Shown here: positions 23,444 to 34,353 of the stretch, piece by piece | Numbering within the stretch: position 1 is the stretch's first letter | How the letters are laid out: every line of letters starts with the position of its first letter | NCBI GenBank assembly: GCA_963281255.1 | Contig: OY725491.1 | Coordinates: 5,630,857-5,694,856 of the forward strand | Length of the DNA stretch: 64,000 nucleotides | DNA from: Aphrocallistes beatrix | Taxonomy: Eukaryota > Porifera > Hexactinellida > Sceptrulophora > Aphrocallistidae | Direction: 5' to 3' | The notes under the pieces: generated by a model | Databases searched by the model: none | The model's input: the letters and a program-made list of their open reading frames with translations, nothing else | What the model was told of the DNA's origin: nothing | Program-made: the position numbers and the translations under genes

Positions 23444-25725
23444 CTAGCTGCTGACTGGAATATTGACTGTGAGCAAATCATGTGCTATCACCACATCATC
23501 AAATTCTTGTTTCGCTTCCTCCAATAGACAGTGAGCAGACAGTTCTCCATCCTTTAAAGGTTCACCAATCGGTTTATACCTCTGACTTAGGTGGAATAAA
23601 ATCAATTTTTTCGCATTCATCGTTTTGGCACATCCTACAGCCATTGATGGGGTTGAATGTCCGTTCTGTATAGACTTCTCAAAGTCTTTGTTCTCATTGG
23701 TCGATTCGTGCAATAGAACATCTGCATTTTGAGCGATGGAGTAAATCTGAGAACAATCTGACGTATCACCTAAATAATAATAAGATAGGATTTAGAAAAA
23801 TTTGAAAAATCTTGCCAACAGTTCGTTAATTAATTAACTCTCAAATGGCGCTAGATTTTTGCTAACTCATTTCCGGTTAAGTCATTTTGGGCGGGGAAAC
23901 CTTGAAATGTGGGGTCTTTGCTATAAATAGAAATGACCCCAGGTAATTTAAGGATTAATATCACCTGTCAATATAGGGGTTTAATGTATTACGTACATAG
24001 ATACAGAAAAAGTTCTTATAAAACCATTTCAGTTGAATGGAACTGGTATCTATATAAGCATTAAATAATATTTTTAGCTCCATAGAATCGATTCATATAC
24101 TTGTAGTATAATTGTAGCCAAGAGATGATCTTGGAGCGCGAGACGCTCATTTAGAGGTATTATTTTAAGCCCAAAAGTGTTTAGGAGCGTGAAAACCCAG
24201 AATAATACCCACCGTATAACATAATGTTATTTATCGATTTAGGCGTATGAAAATTTAGAGGTTTGAGGTTAGGAGTGCATCACTGGAGTATAATACTCTG
24301 ACACACCTAATATAACCATTTTTCTTCCTTTCCGCTCTGGTCCCAGCACGTCAGCTGGATTTATGACTGCACCTTTGTGTTCAATACTCTGGCCTGACTT
24401 GATCTTTGCAAAAAGTGGACCTTGAGGTACACCAAGGCTAATCAACTTTGCTGCATCCAATTTCCGAGGCAACATTCCTTCTTGAAGCACAAATCCTACA
24501 CTTGGAACTCTATGCTTGAGAGCAGCGGCATAAACTGCCATATTATCCTCCTCAAACAGAAACCACGATCCATCTTCAGCTCGTTGTATTTGGTTGTAGG
24601 ATGCTTCATCTGGGTGAGGCAAGTCGGTCGTTTTGATTGTCCTGAAATCGTTTTCTGGTAGAATGTTTGTTGCGGCATCGGAGCCTATATTTAATAGTAT
24701 AACGACAGCGATGTTAGAAAAGTGGCAGGCATTTTCCTAGTAGCTGACCATTATGTTTTCGATTCCCAAAATATAGTAATAGTATAGTCAGTAAAATTTA
24801 TTTATACTTATCCCATTTTCTGTGAATAAGAGCGATTATAAATCAGGAAGCGGATACTATCTTTTAACAATAGCCTTTGTACTCTTAAGTCAAATATTCA
24901 AATGATAATACGTATATACTAAACGGAAATCTGAACCATTAATGGCAGGATGCGTTGAATTGCGATAGATAACGGAACAAAATAAAAATAAAGTATAAGA
25001 AGTAAAAAAAGGAACGAAAGAGGAATTTTGAAGAAGAAACTCGTGAAATTTAGCTCAATAGAATAGTGAAAAAGTAGTAAAGCCCGCCAAAATAAGAATA
25101 TTTCCATCAATGCAAAGAAACTAAATACAGTCGACTCCGCTTAATAGGGTCACATCGGTCAGAGGACATTTTGACCCGATTAAGCGGAGAACCCTATTAA
25201 CCGAAAATATTGAGTATTAGCTTCTATGTGTAAGAGCTATTCCGGTCCTGCCAAAAGTGACCCGATTAAGCGGCTGACCCGATTAAACAGTGACCCTATT
25301 AAGCGGAGTCAACTGTATATTAATAAATGGGTAATACTCTGACCTGCAATATCATCCACCAGCTCATAAACTTCATATTTGTATCCTAAAATGGAGTATG
25401 ACAGATTCAAACTTTGCCTTAGATAGGCAGCCAATCCCGGAGGTCCATAAATCTTCAGAGCTGGTTTGTCCTCTAACACAGTGCTATGCGTTATGGTGCA
25501 TAACAACCCAGGCAACCCGAATAAATGGTCTCCATGCATGTGTGTTATGAATATTCTCTTGATTCTACCAAGTTTCAGTGTACTGCGCATTAATTGTATC
25601 TGTGATCCTTCCCCGCAATCGAACATCCACACGTCTCCCTGTATTTGGAGTGCGGTACAAGAGGTCCCTCTTGAGGGAGATGGTACACCGGCACCTGTGC
25701 CTAAAAAAGTTAATTTCCATTCCAT
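23444..25725 (-). CDS. ELAC1: tRNase Z, short form (ELAC1-like)
   Basis: Zinc endonuclease of the metallo-beta-lactamase fold that removes 3' trailers from precursor tRNAs. Three exons, 25725-25344, 24684-24307 and 23769-23444, join in frame with phase-1 GT-AG introns to give 361 residues, against 363 for human ELAC1. Exon 1 holds FLGTGAGVPSPSRG, FDCGEG and the metal-binding HMHGDH at residues 62-67. Exon 2 has HRVPSVGFVL, LGVPQGPLFAKIKSG and the VILG block. Exon 3 has GDTSDC, LLHEST, GHSTPSMA and HLSQRYKP, which supply the remaining conserved ligands. All landmark motifs are present, so it looks functional. Intron 1 carries a pogo-like MITE and intron 2 the 115-bp dispersed repeat. The length match argues against the long ELAC2 form. 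Confidence 0.95.
23834..23950 (+). repeat. Dispersed repeat in an ELAC1 intron (partner of 1333-1448)
   Basis: Reverse-complement partner of the copy in an MTR intron, about 22 kb away. The copies differ at only a few positions. Confidence 0.75.
25128..25315. mobile_element. Pogo-like MITE in ELAC1 intron 1
   Basis: 188 bp with TA on both flanks and ends CAGTCGACTCCGCTTAATAG and CTATTAAGCGGAGTCAACTG. Internal subrepeats GACCCGATTAAGCGG recur. Same family as 26784-26979; a decayed relative lies at 37155-37345. Confidence 0.85.
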
Positions 25726-25744
25726 TTTCAGTTAACCTACTTTA

Positions 25745-25992
25745 TACTATGCAAAATACTGGTCTATTATTGATCCCTTATTGATTCAATGTTAGTAAGA
25801 TTTATGGTTGGATTCAATGGAGCGGATTAATTTCTAATTCTATGTATGCAGCATATGTAGCAATGCAACTTGAGTAAGTAATCCTTAGTTCATATTGTTA
25901 TTAGATATTTTAATATTGAGATGATGGGGAATCATTCGGCTACTAAATAATTCAAATAATGGACTACTAGAGATATTCTATCAAACTGAAAT
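25745..25992 (+). pseudogene. Duplicated fragment of receptor 2 intron and SRCR exon
   Basis: This stretch matches about 45630-45840 of receptor 2 by eye: shared intronic AATACTGGTCTATTATTGAT, then the exon start GATGATGGGGA and the block AAATAATTCAAATAATGGAC. A frame-disturbing change (GGAATCATTCGGC against GGATCTTCGGC) and loss of the rest of the SRCR exon make it non-functional. Confidence 0.75.
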
Positions 25993-26145
25993 ATCTCATA
26001 TATCCCCGTTGTCTTGAGCATGAATTGGTTTATACAGTGAAAAAGAGATTTATTGAAAGAATAAAAACTAAATAGCAATTCTAACAGCATTACTTTTAAC
26101 AAGAAAAGATCTGTAAACAATAATCAACATTCAAAGACACTACAA

Positions 26146-26651
26146 TTAATCTTGATGATCTTCATTTAGAGCTATCCCTCTTGGACGGTCAAACATTCCC
26201 ATATTACTACATTCTACCTCTAGCGTGTGTATCATACCATCAGTTGTAAATACGTGCACGTAGGGGGAAGAGTCACAGAGTACATACACAGTGTCTAGTG
26301 TCAGCTTAACGTCAATTGGTTGCGTCATGGAATGGTGTGATATGTGACGCTGATATTTTTGTATATTTTTTCTAAGTGTACTGCTATACCCCATGGGCTC
26401 TTCAGGATTTTATGTGAGAACACAGCTAGATACTTGCCCGTTTCTGAAAAAATTGATACGCGTGGTGGCTCTGCTTCTGCCAGATAAATATGGTTAGTGT
26501 TAGAATCAATGGCAATGCCACCTACATTCCACACCTCTCCACAACATGTACCTCGAAATGCAACGGTTGTCAAGTGGAGATATAAATGTTCAATACTTGA
26601 TTCTCGGCAATCTACAAGTTGTGGTACTTCAGGAAATCGGAAATTTGCCAT
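26146..26651 (-). pseudogene. NHL-repeat protein fragment with a frameshift
   Basis: Two overlapping frames together encode NHL beta-propeller repeats: GGIAIDSNTNHIYLAEAEPP and LKSPWGIAV in the first, then PIDVKLTLDTVYVL and FDRPRGIALNED in the second. The switch falls at an A-run near 26350-26365 and looks like a one-base indel. The second frame stops at 26146 in mid-repeat, so both ends look truncated. NHL propellers usually bind protein or RNA in larger proteins such as TRIM-NHL. I read this as a decayed gene piece; a sequencing error at the A-run would leave a longer but still truncated ORF. Confidence 0.6.
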
Positions 26652-26783
26652 TCTTTTTTGTGCATCTTACCTGTATTAGTCTGTATAATTATAAATATAT
26701 ATCTGCGAGTGTAGTGTAGTGTAATAAGAATCCAGTGTAGTACTAATCCAACTACGCAAGGGTAACTAATAATTGAAAGCATA

Positions 26784-26979
26784 CAGTCGACTCCGCTTAA
26801 TATGGTTACATCGGTCCGAGGACATTTTGCCCCAATTAAGCGGAGAGCCCTATTAACCGAAAATATTTTGTATTAACTTATATGTGTGAGAGCTATTCCG
26901 GTCCTGCCAAAAATGAAAAAATGGCCCGATTAAGCGGTTAACCCGATTAAACAGTGACCCTATTAAGCGGAGTCGACTG
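26784..26979. mobile_element. Pogo-like MITE, second copy
   Basis: 196 bp with ends CAGTCGACTCCGCTTAATAT and CTATTAAGCGGAGTCGACTG, same family as 25128-25315. TA is kept on the left; the right flank reads TT, so the target site has mutated. Confidence 0.8.
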
Positions 26980-26989
26980 TTGACTAATT

Positions 26990-28420
26990 GGAGCCATCTC
27001 TGTTAGGATATCAGATATTTTCAATCAGTTTTTCAAATTTTAGAAGTGGGTGACGGTCATGAACTCTATCACTCTATCCCCTGCTGCCCAGTCGCTGATT
27101 GTCTCACCCCAGATCGACCTATTTCGAGATCTTCATAGAGGTTTATGCATATATGAAGATTCTTAATTAGTTTTGTATCGAGGGGGATCATGTTACTAGC
27201 ACTAACATTCAGTTCTTCATGGATGCAATGCGTTCCCCCTGGAAAACCTTGTTTTCAATGAATTGTAATATAACTACGTATTCTATGAAATTCTTTGAAA
27301 ATTATGACAGAATTGTAAAATATAGTATTACACATTTAAGATTTTCCAATAAGCATAAATGAACCACTTGGATTCATTTTATTTATTAAAGTCAAACGGA
27401 TATACCATTATTTTAAAAAAACCACACTTAAATGACATTATTATTTTGGCGAGTTGCCACAATAATGCAACCCAAAATACAGTTTAATTTCTAGTACAAT
27501 ATTACAAGTGTACATCCATTTAGGTTGATAACATCATGTGGAGAATAGCCATATTATACACTGCAACTGAGCGAAAATAACCAAACTTTCTCTTTAAACT
27601 TTATCAGAATTATCAATAGAATGTGGAAATTTTAGCTAAATTGTTTTGACTAATCTAAGCTCATGTATATCAATATCCACATTGCACCACTCGTATCTAG
27701 AAGCAATTTTAAATAATCTTGTTTTCTATTATTAGCATCAGCAATACAGTGACTATGTGATACTACGTAATTACATTCATTTCAATAGGATAATGCATCA
27801 TTAAGTTTTGACTTCAACGTAGTTCACAGATAAAGGTACACTATGGGTTTATTTGTAACACAATACGCTCATAACTGATGACTAACATACATGTATTATT
27901 ACTTACTGTTAGTACCGTGTCAAAGAAATCATTACAATATATGTGTGTGTAGATGTAATATATAATTTTATAACTTTATACACTTGAACTTCTCTTATCC
28001 GGACCTCCGATATCCGGGCACCTCTCTCAACTGGGCAGCCCTTTCGACATTTAGTCAATATGCATTGTCATATTTTCAAGTCAATAATTAACCACAATCC
28101 AGCAATCATTAGTAATATTATTTTTTGACATTAATATGTAATTAGTAAAACTGTGGGTTTTGCTTACTGAATACTTACGTACTTGTATATTGTCTTGGTA
28201 CGTAAATCTTATAGAATAACCTCATGTGCATAGACATGTTTTCGAATTACCCGGGCAAATTCTGTTATCCGGGCACCCTCCGGTCCGGCACTGCCCGGAT
28301 AAGAGAGGTTCGAGTGTATATGTATACTAGACAAACTCAAACGCTGATGAATCTTTCTAATGTCTAAAAATTACTCATTATAACTTTGCTGATTTTAACA
28401 CCTTATGCAGTCGAGGATTT
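26990..28420 (+). repeat. Rearranged duplicate of the 5' flank of receptor 2
   Basis: Blocks match 44024-44790 in order: GCCATCTCTG near the start, ATAAATGAACCACTTG, AGGTTGATAACAT, CTATGGGTTTATTTGTAACA and TAACTTTGCTGAT at the end, which lies in the signal-peptide exon of receptor 2. The part around 27665-27835 matches in the opposite orientation, so it is a local inversion. A pogo-like MITE (27981-28316) interrupts this copy only. The ATG-containing exon is degraded. Confidence 0.7.
27981..28316. mobile_element. 336-bp pogo-like MITE with an empty paralogous site
   Basis: Ends CACTTGAACTTCTCTTATCC and GGATAAGAGAGGTTCGAGTG, TA on both flanks, internal TCCGGGCA motifs. The paralogous sequence near 44695 (AACTTTATACTATATG) lacks it, which confirms a clean insertion at TA. 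Confidence 0.85.
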
Positions 28421-29216
28421 TTCTATGACGTACCATTTGTCTACAATCGTTATTTAAAATTATTTATTTGATTCTATACAATGACCAAATTCTATTGTTT
28501 CAAGTGAGATTATAGTCCACAACCAATAATATCGAGTTTAGACTTATAATTATTAATATGGAGCGGAATTATTTTACACAATAACTATTACTGAGCAAGA
28601 TTAATATTAATATTAATATCCATATAGGGATAATACTATACAGATTTAAAACTAAATAACTTCATAATTAAAAGTGATGAAATAAATCTTTCAACGAATA
28701 AATGTTCATCATATCCCTTGACACATTTTAATAATTATATTTATGTGGTCAGATGGCGATGACTAATCGAAAAAATATTAAATGTCGAATTTGCATAATT
28801 ATGCTTTCCTATGTTATCTAAAAAGATTTCCTTAAAATTTTTTTAATTTTAACACCTCGATGTTAAATTAACTTGAAAATGAGAAGAGATAGAGATTAGG
28901 TTACTTGAGAAAAATATTTATTAAAAGCATTACAACACCTTTCTATATAAATATTTTCATGATCAGTTAATGAGCCATCAATTTTGCATCATGTATAAAA
29001 AATATCGTAAAGAAACCACAGTTTGCCTCTATCTATAATATCATGTAGCCACCACCAAGACATCCCACAAATGCGCCGCGAAACATGATGAGGATATAAT
29101 CTAACCCAGTTATTACTTAAAAAGTTCCAATGTGCGAGACGAGGCAAACTAGTAGGATTTTCTTTCTCAATCCTGGATTCCTAATGTTTTGACTAGTTTC
29201 CTCAACCGCAGTTAAC
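28421..29216. other. AT-rich intergenic stretch
   Basis: No gene, RNA or clear repeat family visible. The part around 29030-29080 vaguely resembles the segment near 34640-34680. Confidence 0.4.
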
Positions 29217-30149
29217 ACGTGTTATAACACTGTTATAACACATGTTATAACAGTGCTATAGCAGTGTTATAACACTGTTACAATACTGTTATAACACTGT
29301 TATAACACATGTTATAACACTGTTATAACCAGGGTTGCCGTGGGAAAGAAATTTCCATTCCCATTCCCATCCCATTCCCACGAGATTTCCCGTGGGAATT
29401 CCCATGGGAATTCCCATGGGTTTCCCACGTGGGAAGTCCCATATGGGAAAACCCATGGGAATTCCCATATGGGAAATCCCATGGGAATTCCCATATGGGA
29501 AATCCCATGGGAATTCCCATATGGGAAACCCATGGGAATTCCCATATGTGAATTCCCACGTGGAAAAATCATTTCCCATTCCCATCCCATTCCCATGGGA
29601 AAACTGTTATAACACATGTTATAACACTGTTATAACACATGTTATAACACTGTTATAACACATGTTATAACACTGTTATAACACATGTTATAACACTGTT
29701 ATAACACATGTTATAACAGTGTTATAACACTGTTATAACACTGTTATAACACATGTTATAATACTGTTATAACACATGTTATAACACTGTTATAACACTG
29801 TTATAACACTGTTATAACACTGTGATAACACATGTTATAACACTGTTATAACACTGTTATAACACATGTTATAACACTGTTATAACACTGTTATAACACA
29901 TGTTATAACACTGTTATAACACATGTTATAACACTGTTATAACACTGTTATAACACTGTTATAACACTGTTATAACACTGTTATAACACATGTTATAACA
30001 CTGTTATAACACTGTTATAACACATGTTATAACACTGTTATAACACATGTTATAACACATGTTATAACACTGTTATAACACATGTTCTAACACTGTTATA
30101 ACACATGTTCTAACACTGTTCTAACACTGTTATAACACTGTTATAACAC
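29217..30149. repeat. Palindromic minisatellite of TGTTATAACA units
   Basis: Dozens of copies of ACACTGTTATAAC and ACACATGTTATAAC alternate. Each contains the palindrome GTTATAAC, so the array can fold in many registers. It is interrupted at 29331-29604 by a different palindromic array. Its open frames on both strands are repeat artefacts. Confidence 0.9.
29331..29604. repeat. Second palindromic array (GGGAATTCCCAT units) inside the first
   Basis: Alternating CCCATGGGAATTCCCATATG-type units, each a palindrome. Both edges carry related ATTTCC(C)ATTCCCA-rich stretches that lie in direct orientation. It sits abruptly inside the TGTTATAACA array, as if inserted. Confidence 0.85.
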
Positions 30150-30330
30150 GAGATGACATCCTTAGTGCTTTCAGCTCACTAAGGTTCTGCAATAGTGTAG
30201 GCTCGAATTACGTTGCCGAAGCATGACTACGTACTTTATTTAGTTGGATGTATTTATTATATACGTCATTTATAAAACTCATTTTAGGCCAAGTTCAGAA
30301 GTAAATACTTACTGAACCTTGCACAATAGC

Positions 30331-30638
30331 AGATTCTTACTGTATCTGGCACAAACTCAGATTCTTACTGAATCTGGCACAAACTCAGATTCTTACTGTA
30401 TCTGGCACAAACTCAGATTCTTACTGAATCCGGCACAAACTCAGATTCTTACTGAATCTGGCACAAACTCAGATTCTTACTGTATCTGGCACAAACTCAG
30501 ATTCTTACTGTATCCGGCACAAACTCAGATTCTTACTGAATCTGGCACAAACTCAGATTCTTACTGTATCTGGCACAAACTCAGATTCTTACTGTATCTG
30601 GCACAAACTCAGATTCTTACTGTATCTGGCACAAATGC
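30331..30638 (+). repeat. 28-bp minisatellite, 11 copies
   Basis: Unit AGATTCTTACTGTATCTGGC plus ACAAACTC, with only TGTATC/TGAATC and CTGG/CCGG variants. Because 28 is not a multiple of 3, the frame rotates between units, and the open frame over it is not evidence of a gene. Confidence 0.9.
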
Positions 30639-30820
30639 AAATTCTTCAGTTAAAGATATCAGTTCAAATCGTATTTAACAGGACTTTTTTCTAAACCTAA
30701 AAAAATATTTAATCAATTAATATTGATTGTTGCAAATGTCATAATTATTTTGTTTTCTCAGCTTGATTGGTTGAAGTGAAGGTTCCTTTGTTATTAATTT
30801 AAATAGCCATTGATTTTTAA

Positions 30821-30852
30821 GCCGCGCAGCGCAAGCAAGCGAAGCGCGCTTG
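30821..30852 (+). mobile_element. Solo 3' end of the Helitron-like element
   Basis: Only the terminal hairpin and CTTG end remain (GCCGCGCAGCGCAAG ... GCGCGCTTG|T), matching 7694-8235. The bases after it differ from the other copies, which fixes the 3' end at CTTG. Confidence 0.6.
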
Positions 30853-30989
30853 TACATATATAATTAATTATTATCATGAATCCTGTCTATTTTTGTGATA
30901 CCTTGGAGGGTGAAGAGGCCCCCTTGGAGCTGGAGGCCTGGGCCAAATGGCGCTAGCCCCCCTCTCATAGACCTGATTCGCCGCAACTA

Positions 30990-31170
30990 GAGTATGTGAT
31001 CAAAATTACGTAGCTATCAAATGAAACGTGTAAATTATAGAGATTTAATTGTTCAATTGACTTTAATACAAATTACTTTTTATAAAATTAATATATTTTT
31101 AGAATCACTGCCACAAGAATTGCTTTTGCAATAGGTATGTATCTTTGTATAAGAAATGAATATACTTACC
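30990..31170 (+). pseudogene. Relic of an FN3 exon with its introns, upstream of receptor 1
   Basis: About 31010-31102 matches the intron that precedes several receptor FN3 exons (ATCAAATGAAAC ... TTTATAAAATTAATATATTTTTAG). The exon start AATCACTGCCACAAG follows, then an abrupt jump to the end of an FN3 exon (TTTGCAATAG|GTATGTAT) and the intron TTTGTATAAGAAATGAAT that follows the last FN3 exon of receptor 2 at 59713. The exon body is deleted. It marks a former receptor copy here. Confidence 0.65.
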
Positions 31171-33005
31171 TGGCCAAAAGTACTGGAACAGCCCAAATTT
31201 TCCCATCATAATAGTAATAAAATTGGTATTTTGGCCAAGGAAAATTCATTCAAACTATGCCATTTACTGTATTTCTGATCAAAATTCAGGTTCTACGTAT
31301 TCGAATTACCCATACGTATATTATATTTCTACGGACTTAGCAATTTTTATCACCATGGGGGTCGTATGCCACCTATCACCAACTTAACTGTTGTGTTTCA
31401 GTTTACATTGATATTGTGTATCAAATGACTTAATATCCAAATCTCTCAGCAAATAGTCTCAAGGCAAATATACTATCTAGGATGCTTCATTTTGATACTG
31501 GTGTCGCTACTGGTGTATATGATCAATTTTAATTGCAAAAAGAAGAAGAAACCTTATGTTTTTTATATTCTCTAGGCGAATTACATCTCTAAACTGGCCT
31601 TTAAGTACATAAGGACCAATTCTTTTCTCTCCAGACCCCCACACACAATAGCTCGCTACGCTCGCGCCGCGCCCTATTCTCAGCTCATGTAATAACAGAG
31701 TGTCTAATCTTTGAATGTTACCTTGTCGGGAATTTTGATCGCGTAGCTGACAGCCGAAGGCAAAACCAAGAAATTTGCCAGAATACTAGGGGTCCGGGGC
31801 TCCCAAGGAAATTTTTGCGACCCGGTGGTCCTGAAATACCATTTTCATCACTCTCATATAAATATTTATGACAAAGAACTTTGGTAAATTGATCGCCATT
31901 TAACGCTTGTTTTCCATTGAAAACAATCATTGCAATACGTACTAATTGAATAGGAGCCAATAATGCGGATATCAAAAATATACGTTAATTAATGAATTCA
32001 TTGAATTCATCAGTAGTTGACAAGTTTGTTTACATCATTCAATATCGCGCATTTATGTAGCGCTGCTGGCGAACACTTTGTGTTTGCAGAGTCGCCATGC
32101 GGACGCCTAGGAATGTAAACATATTCAGGAGCCCCTACGGGTGCCAAATATTATTACTTTCACTGATCAATTTTTTAACTTTATGAATGTATAGTAGGGA
32201 TGGGGAAATGCATTTTTTTTGTAGATCATGTTCTCTAGGTGTGCGAAAGTTGCCTTAGCACATTTAAAGTAAATTCCCAAAGTTTCATTCAATTTGTTCA
32301 ATGTTAACAACTTGTACATTCCAACAGTCGGTGTGTAGGATAATTTGAGTTTTTTTTTGTCAATATAAGATCGAAAATAGGATATTCGAAATCTACACTC
32401 CTAAAAACCCCATATTAATCTTTGGAAGCTAGTTTTTAGCATATTTTTCAAAAACCGTCAAAAAGCGTTAAAATGTACTCATAACCTTTCTTATTGCTAT
32501 ACCCTATAATCATATACGTAAGTTATTACTTTGAAATATTCATATCAATGACAGTCTATTGGAGTGTCGTACAATGAAGTCATATATATTCTATAGAAAA
32601 GGTGAGAAGAATTATTTTCCATTTATTCGCAGAGATGTGAAAATTTCGCTTAATTAGATCTTTGGAACTTAATCCTAGGCTCATCATTTGACACCTACAT
32701 TCCAATTTTCATATATCTACGCCTTGCCAATTCTTCAATCAATTCGAAAAAACAAAAAACAAATCCTTGCATTTTAATATAAACAACTATGATTCAACTA
32801 TACCTTTGTAAAATCGCATTTTTGCATCCCGATCGAAATTGCTTCGGATTCGGAGTTTTCAAGCAAAATCGGGATGGTTGGACATTCTGTAATAATTTGC
32901 TCCCGTTACCACTGAGCAGGGTATTATCAATTATTAAAAATACACTTTATATACCTTTGTTTTTTGGTTAGTATATTAACTTAAAGTTTTGTTATTGGAG
33001 TAACA
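31171..33005. other. Intergenic region upstream of receptor 1
   Basis: No gene recognised. The minus-strand frame at 31975-31718 has no family features I know and I do not call it. A Helitron-like element occupies about 32054-32778. The receptor 1 promoter should lie in the last few hundred bases. Confidence 0.4.
32054..32778 (-). mobile_element. Decayed Helitron-like element of the second family
   Basis: In reverse orientation it runs from a degraded GC-rich end (GCGCTGCTGGCGAACACTTT) through one internal unit (GAAATCTACACTCCTAAAAA, GGAAGCTAGTTTTTAGCA) to the AATTCTTCAATCAATTCGAA and TTTTAATAT end. Boundaries are approximate. Confidence 0.45.
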
Positions 33006-34353
33006 ATGACTCCATCTGTTCCAAGAACAGCTTTATTTTTAATTCTTCTACAAATGACACTTACAATGGTGTACCAGCAAAATCATTGCCGAACAAGCAC
33101 TAGAGGTAAACATTTCATTATTGCTTTTCCAGAAATCTATGAAGAAAGGGACTGGCCGGTAGATCGACATGTATTGATTGTCTCCTTTCACAACGAGATT
33201 ACAGAAGTTACGATAAACAGCCCATACAAATTATCAGACAACACTTATTTCACGAAAACTGTAATTATTCAACCTGAGAGTTTTGTACGGGTAAACATAT
33301 CAAGTGAGTTTGAATTAATCGGAATAGAGAAAAGTTTCAAGACAGTTGAAATTACAGCAGATTTTGAGGTATCTGTCGATTCAATTCATTTGGAACAACA
33401 AACTTCAGATGGTTTCTTGGCAATCCCTACAGCAAATTTAGGAACTCAATATGTTGTTACAAGTTTTGATGATGGAATCATTGATGCTAATTTTGATGAT
33501 GAAACATTATTTACAGTTATTGGATCTCAAAAAGATACAACTGTTTCAGTTCAATTGACTTCTGAAGTGTCATACGATAACAATCAATATAATCCCGGTG
33601 ATACATTAATTCTAAAGCTTTCAAAGTATGAAGTAATCCAAATTGTATCAACAAATGATTTAACTGGAAGCATAATTAGCAGTGATAAACCAATAGGAGT
33701 TATAAGCGGTCATTCATGCGCCAAGAGTAACGGCGCCAACTGTGATAATCTATTAGAACAGAACATACCCGTCAGCGATTGGGGTACAAAACATTTCTAC
33801 TCCACAGCTGGAAGACAGGGTGGAACTTCTATATACCGTATGATTGCCTTCTTCAATCATACTTCATTCAATGTCAACAGTGAAAATAGGATACTAAATT
33901 CTGGAAATTTCACTCAGTTCGAGTTATCTGGTAATGGACTCATTGTCACTTCAAAACCAGCTTCTATGATCCAGATTTTATCGATAATAGATGGTGCTAT
34001 AAGAGAACCATCAATTATCCATGTGCCTAGTGAAGAACAGTTTGTATCAATGCTAGGATTTGTTACACCTACTCGATCTAATGTATTTTCTAAAGAGTTT
34101 TCTAATTTTGTGAATGTAATAGTAAAATCTGATGAAAAATCTTCATTAAGATTGAATGGTGGTTCTATTAACGAAAATAAGGCCTCTGTAAGTAAAATAA
34201 TGGATTCAGATTATGATCTACTTGCGATTCAATTACCAAGCGAGGAAGCTGTCTATTACATCACACAAGAATTAACCAACTCTTCTCCCATATCGGCAAT
34301 CGTATATGGATATTCAGAAGGCACATCTTATGGATTTGTTGCTGGACTCGCAG
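33006..34353 (+). CDS. Receptor 1 exon 1: signal peptide and IgGFc-binding N-terminal domain
   Basis: A single 1348-bp exon encodes a hydrophobic leader (TALFLILLQMTLTMV) and the whole IgGFc_binding-type domain known from FCGBP-like mucins and many invertebrate surface proteins. Landmarks are SDKPIGVISGHSCA, NLLEQNIPVSDWGTKHFYST and VYGYSEGTSYGF. The exon ends GGACTCGCAG|GTTACA on a phase-1 donor, compatible with the FN3 exons downstream. If that donor is not used, the frame runs 9 more codons to a stop at 34380-34382, giving a 458-residue secreted product. Confidence 0.8.

Noticed and set aside
29289-29658. Several long overlapping ORFs on both strands over the GGGAATTCCC array
   Set aside because: All are translations of palindromic tandem repeats; being open on both strands is expected from the unit.
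31718-31975. Minus-strand ORF of 85 codons
   Set aside because: No family features, no splice context, and the sequence around it looks like repeat-derived DNA.
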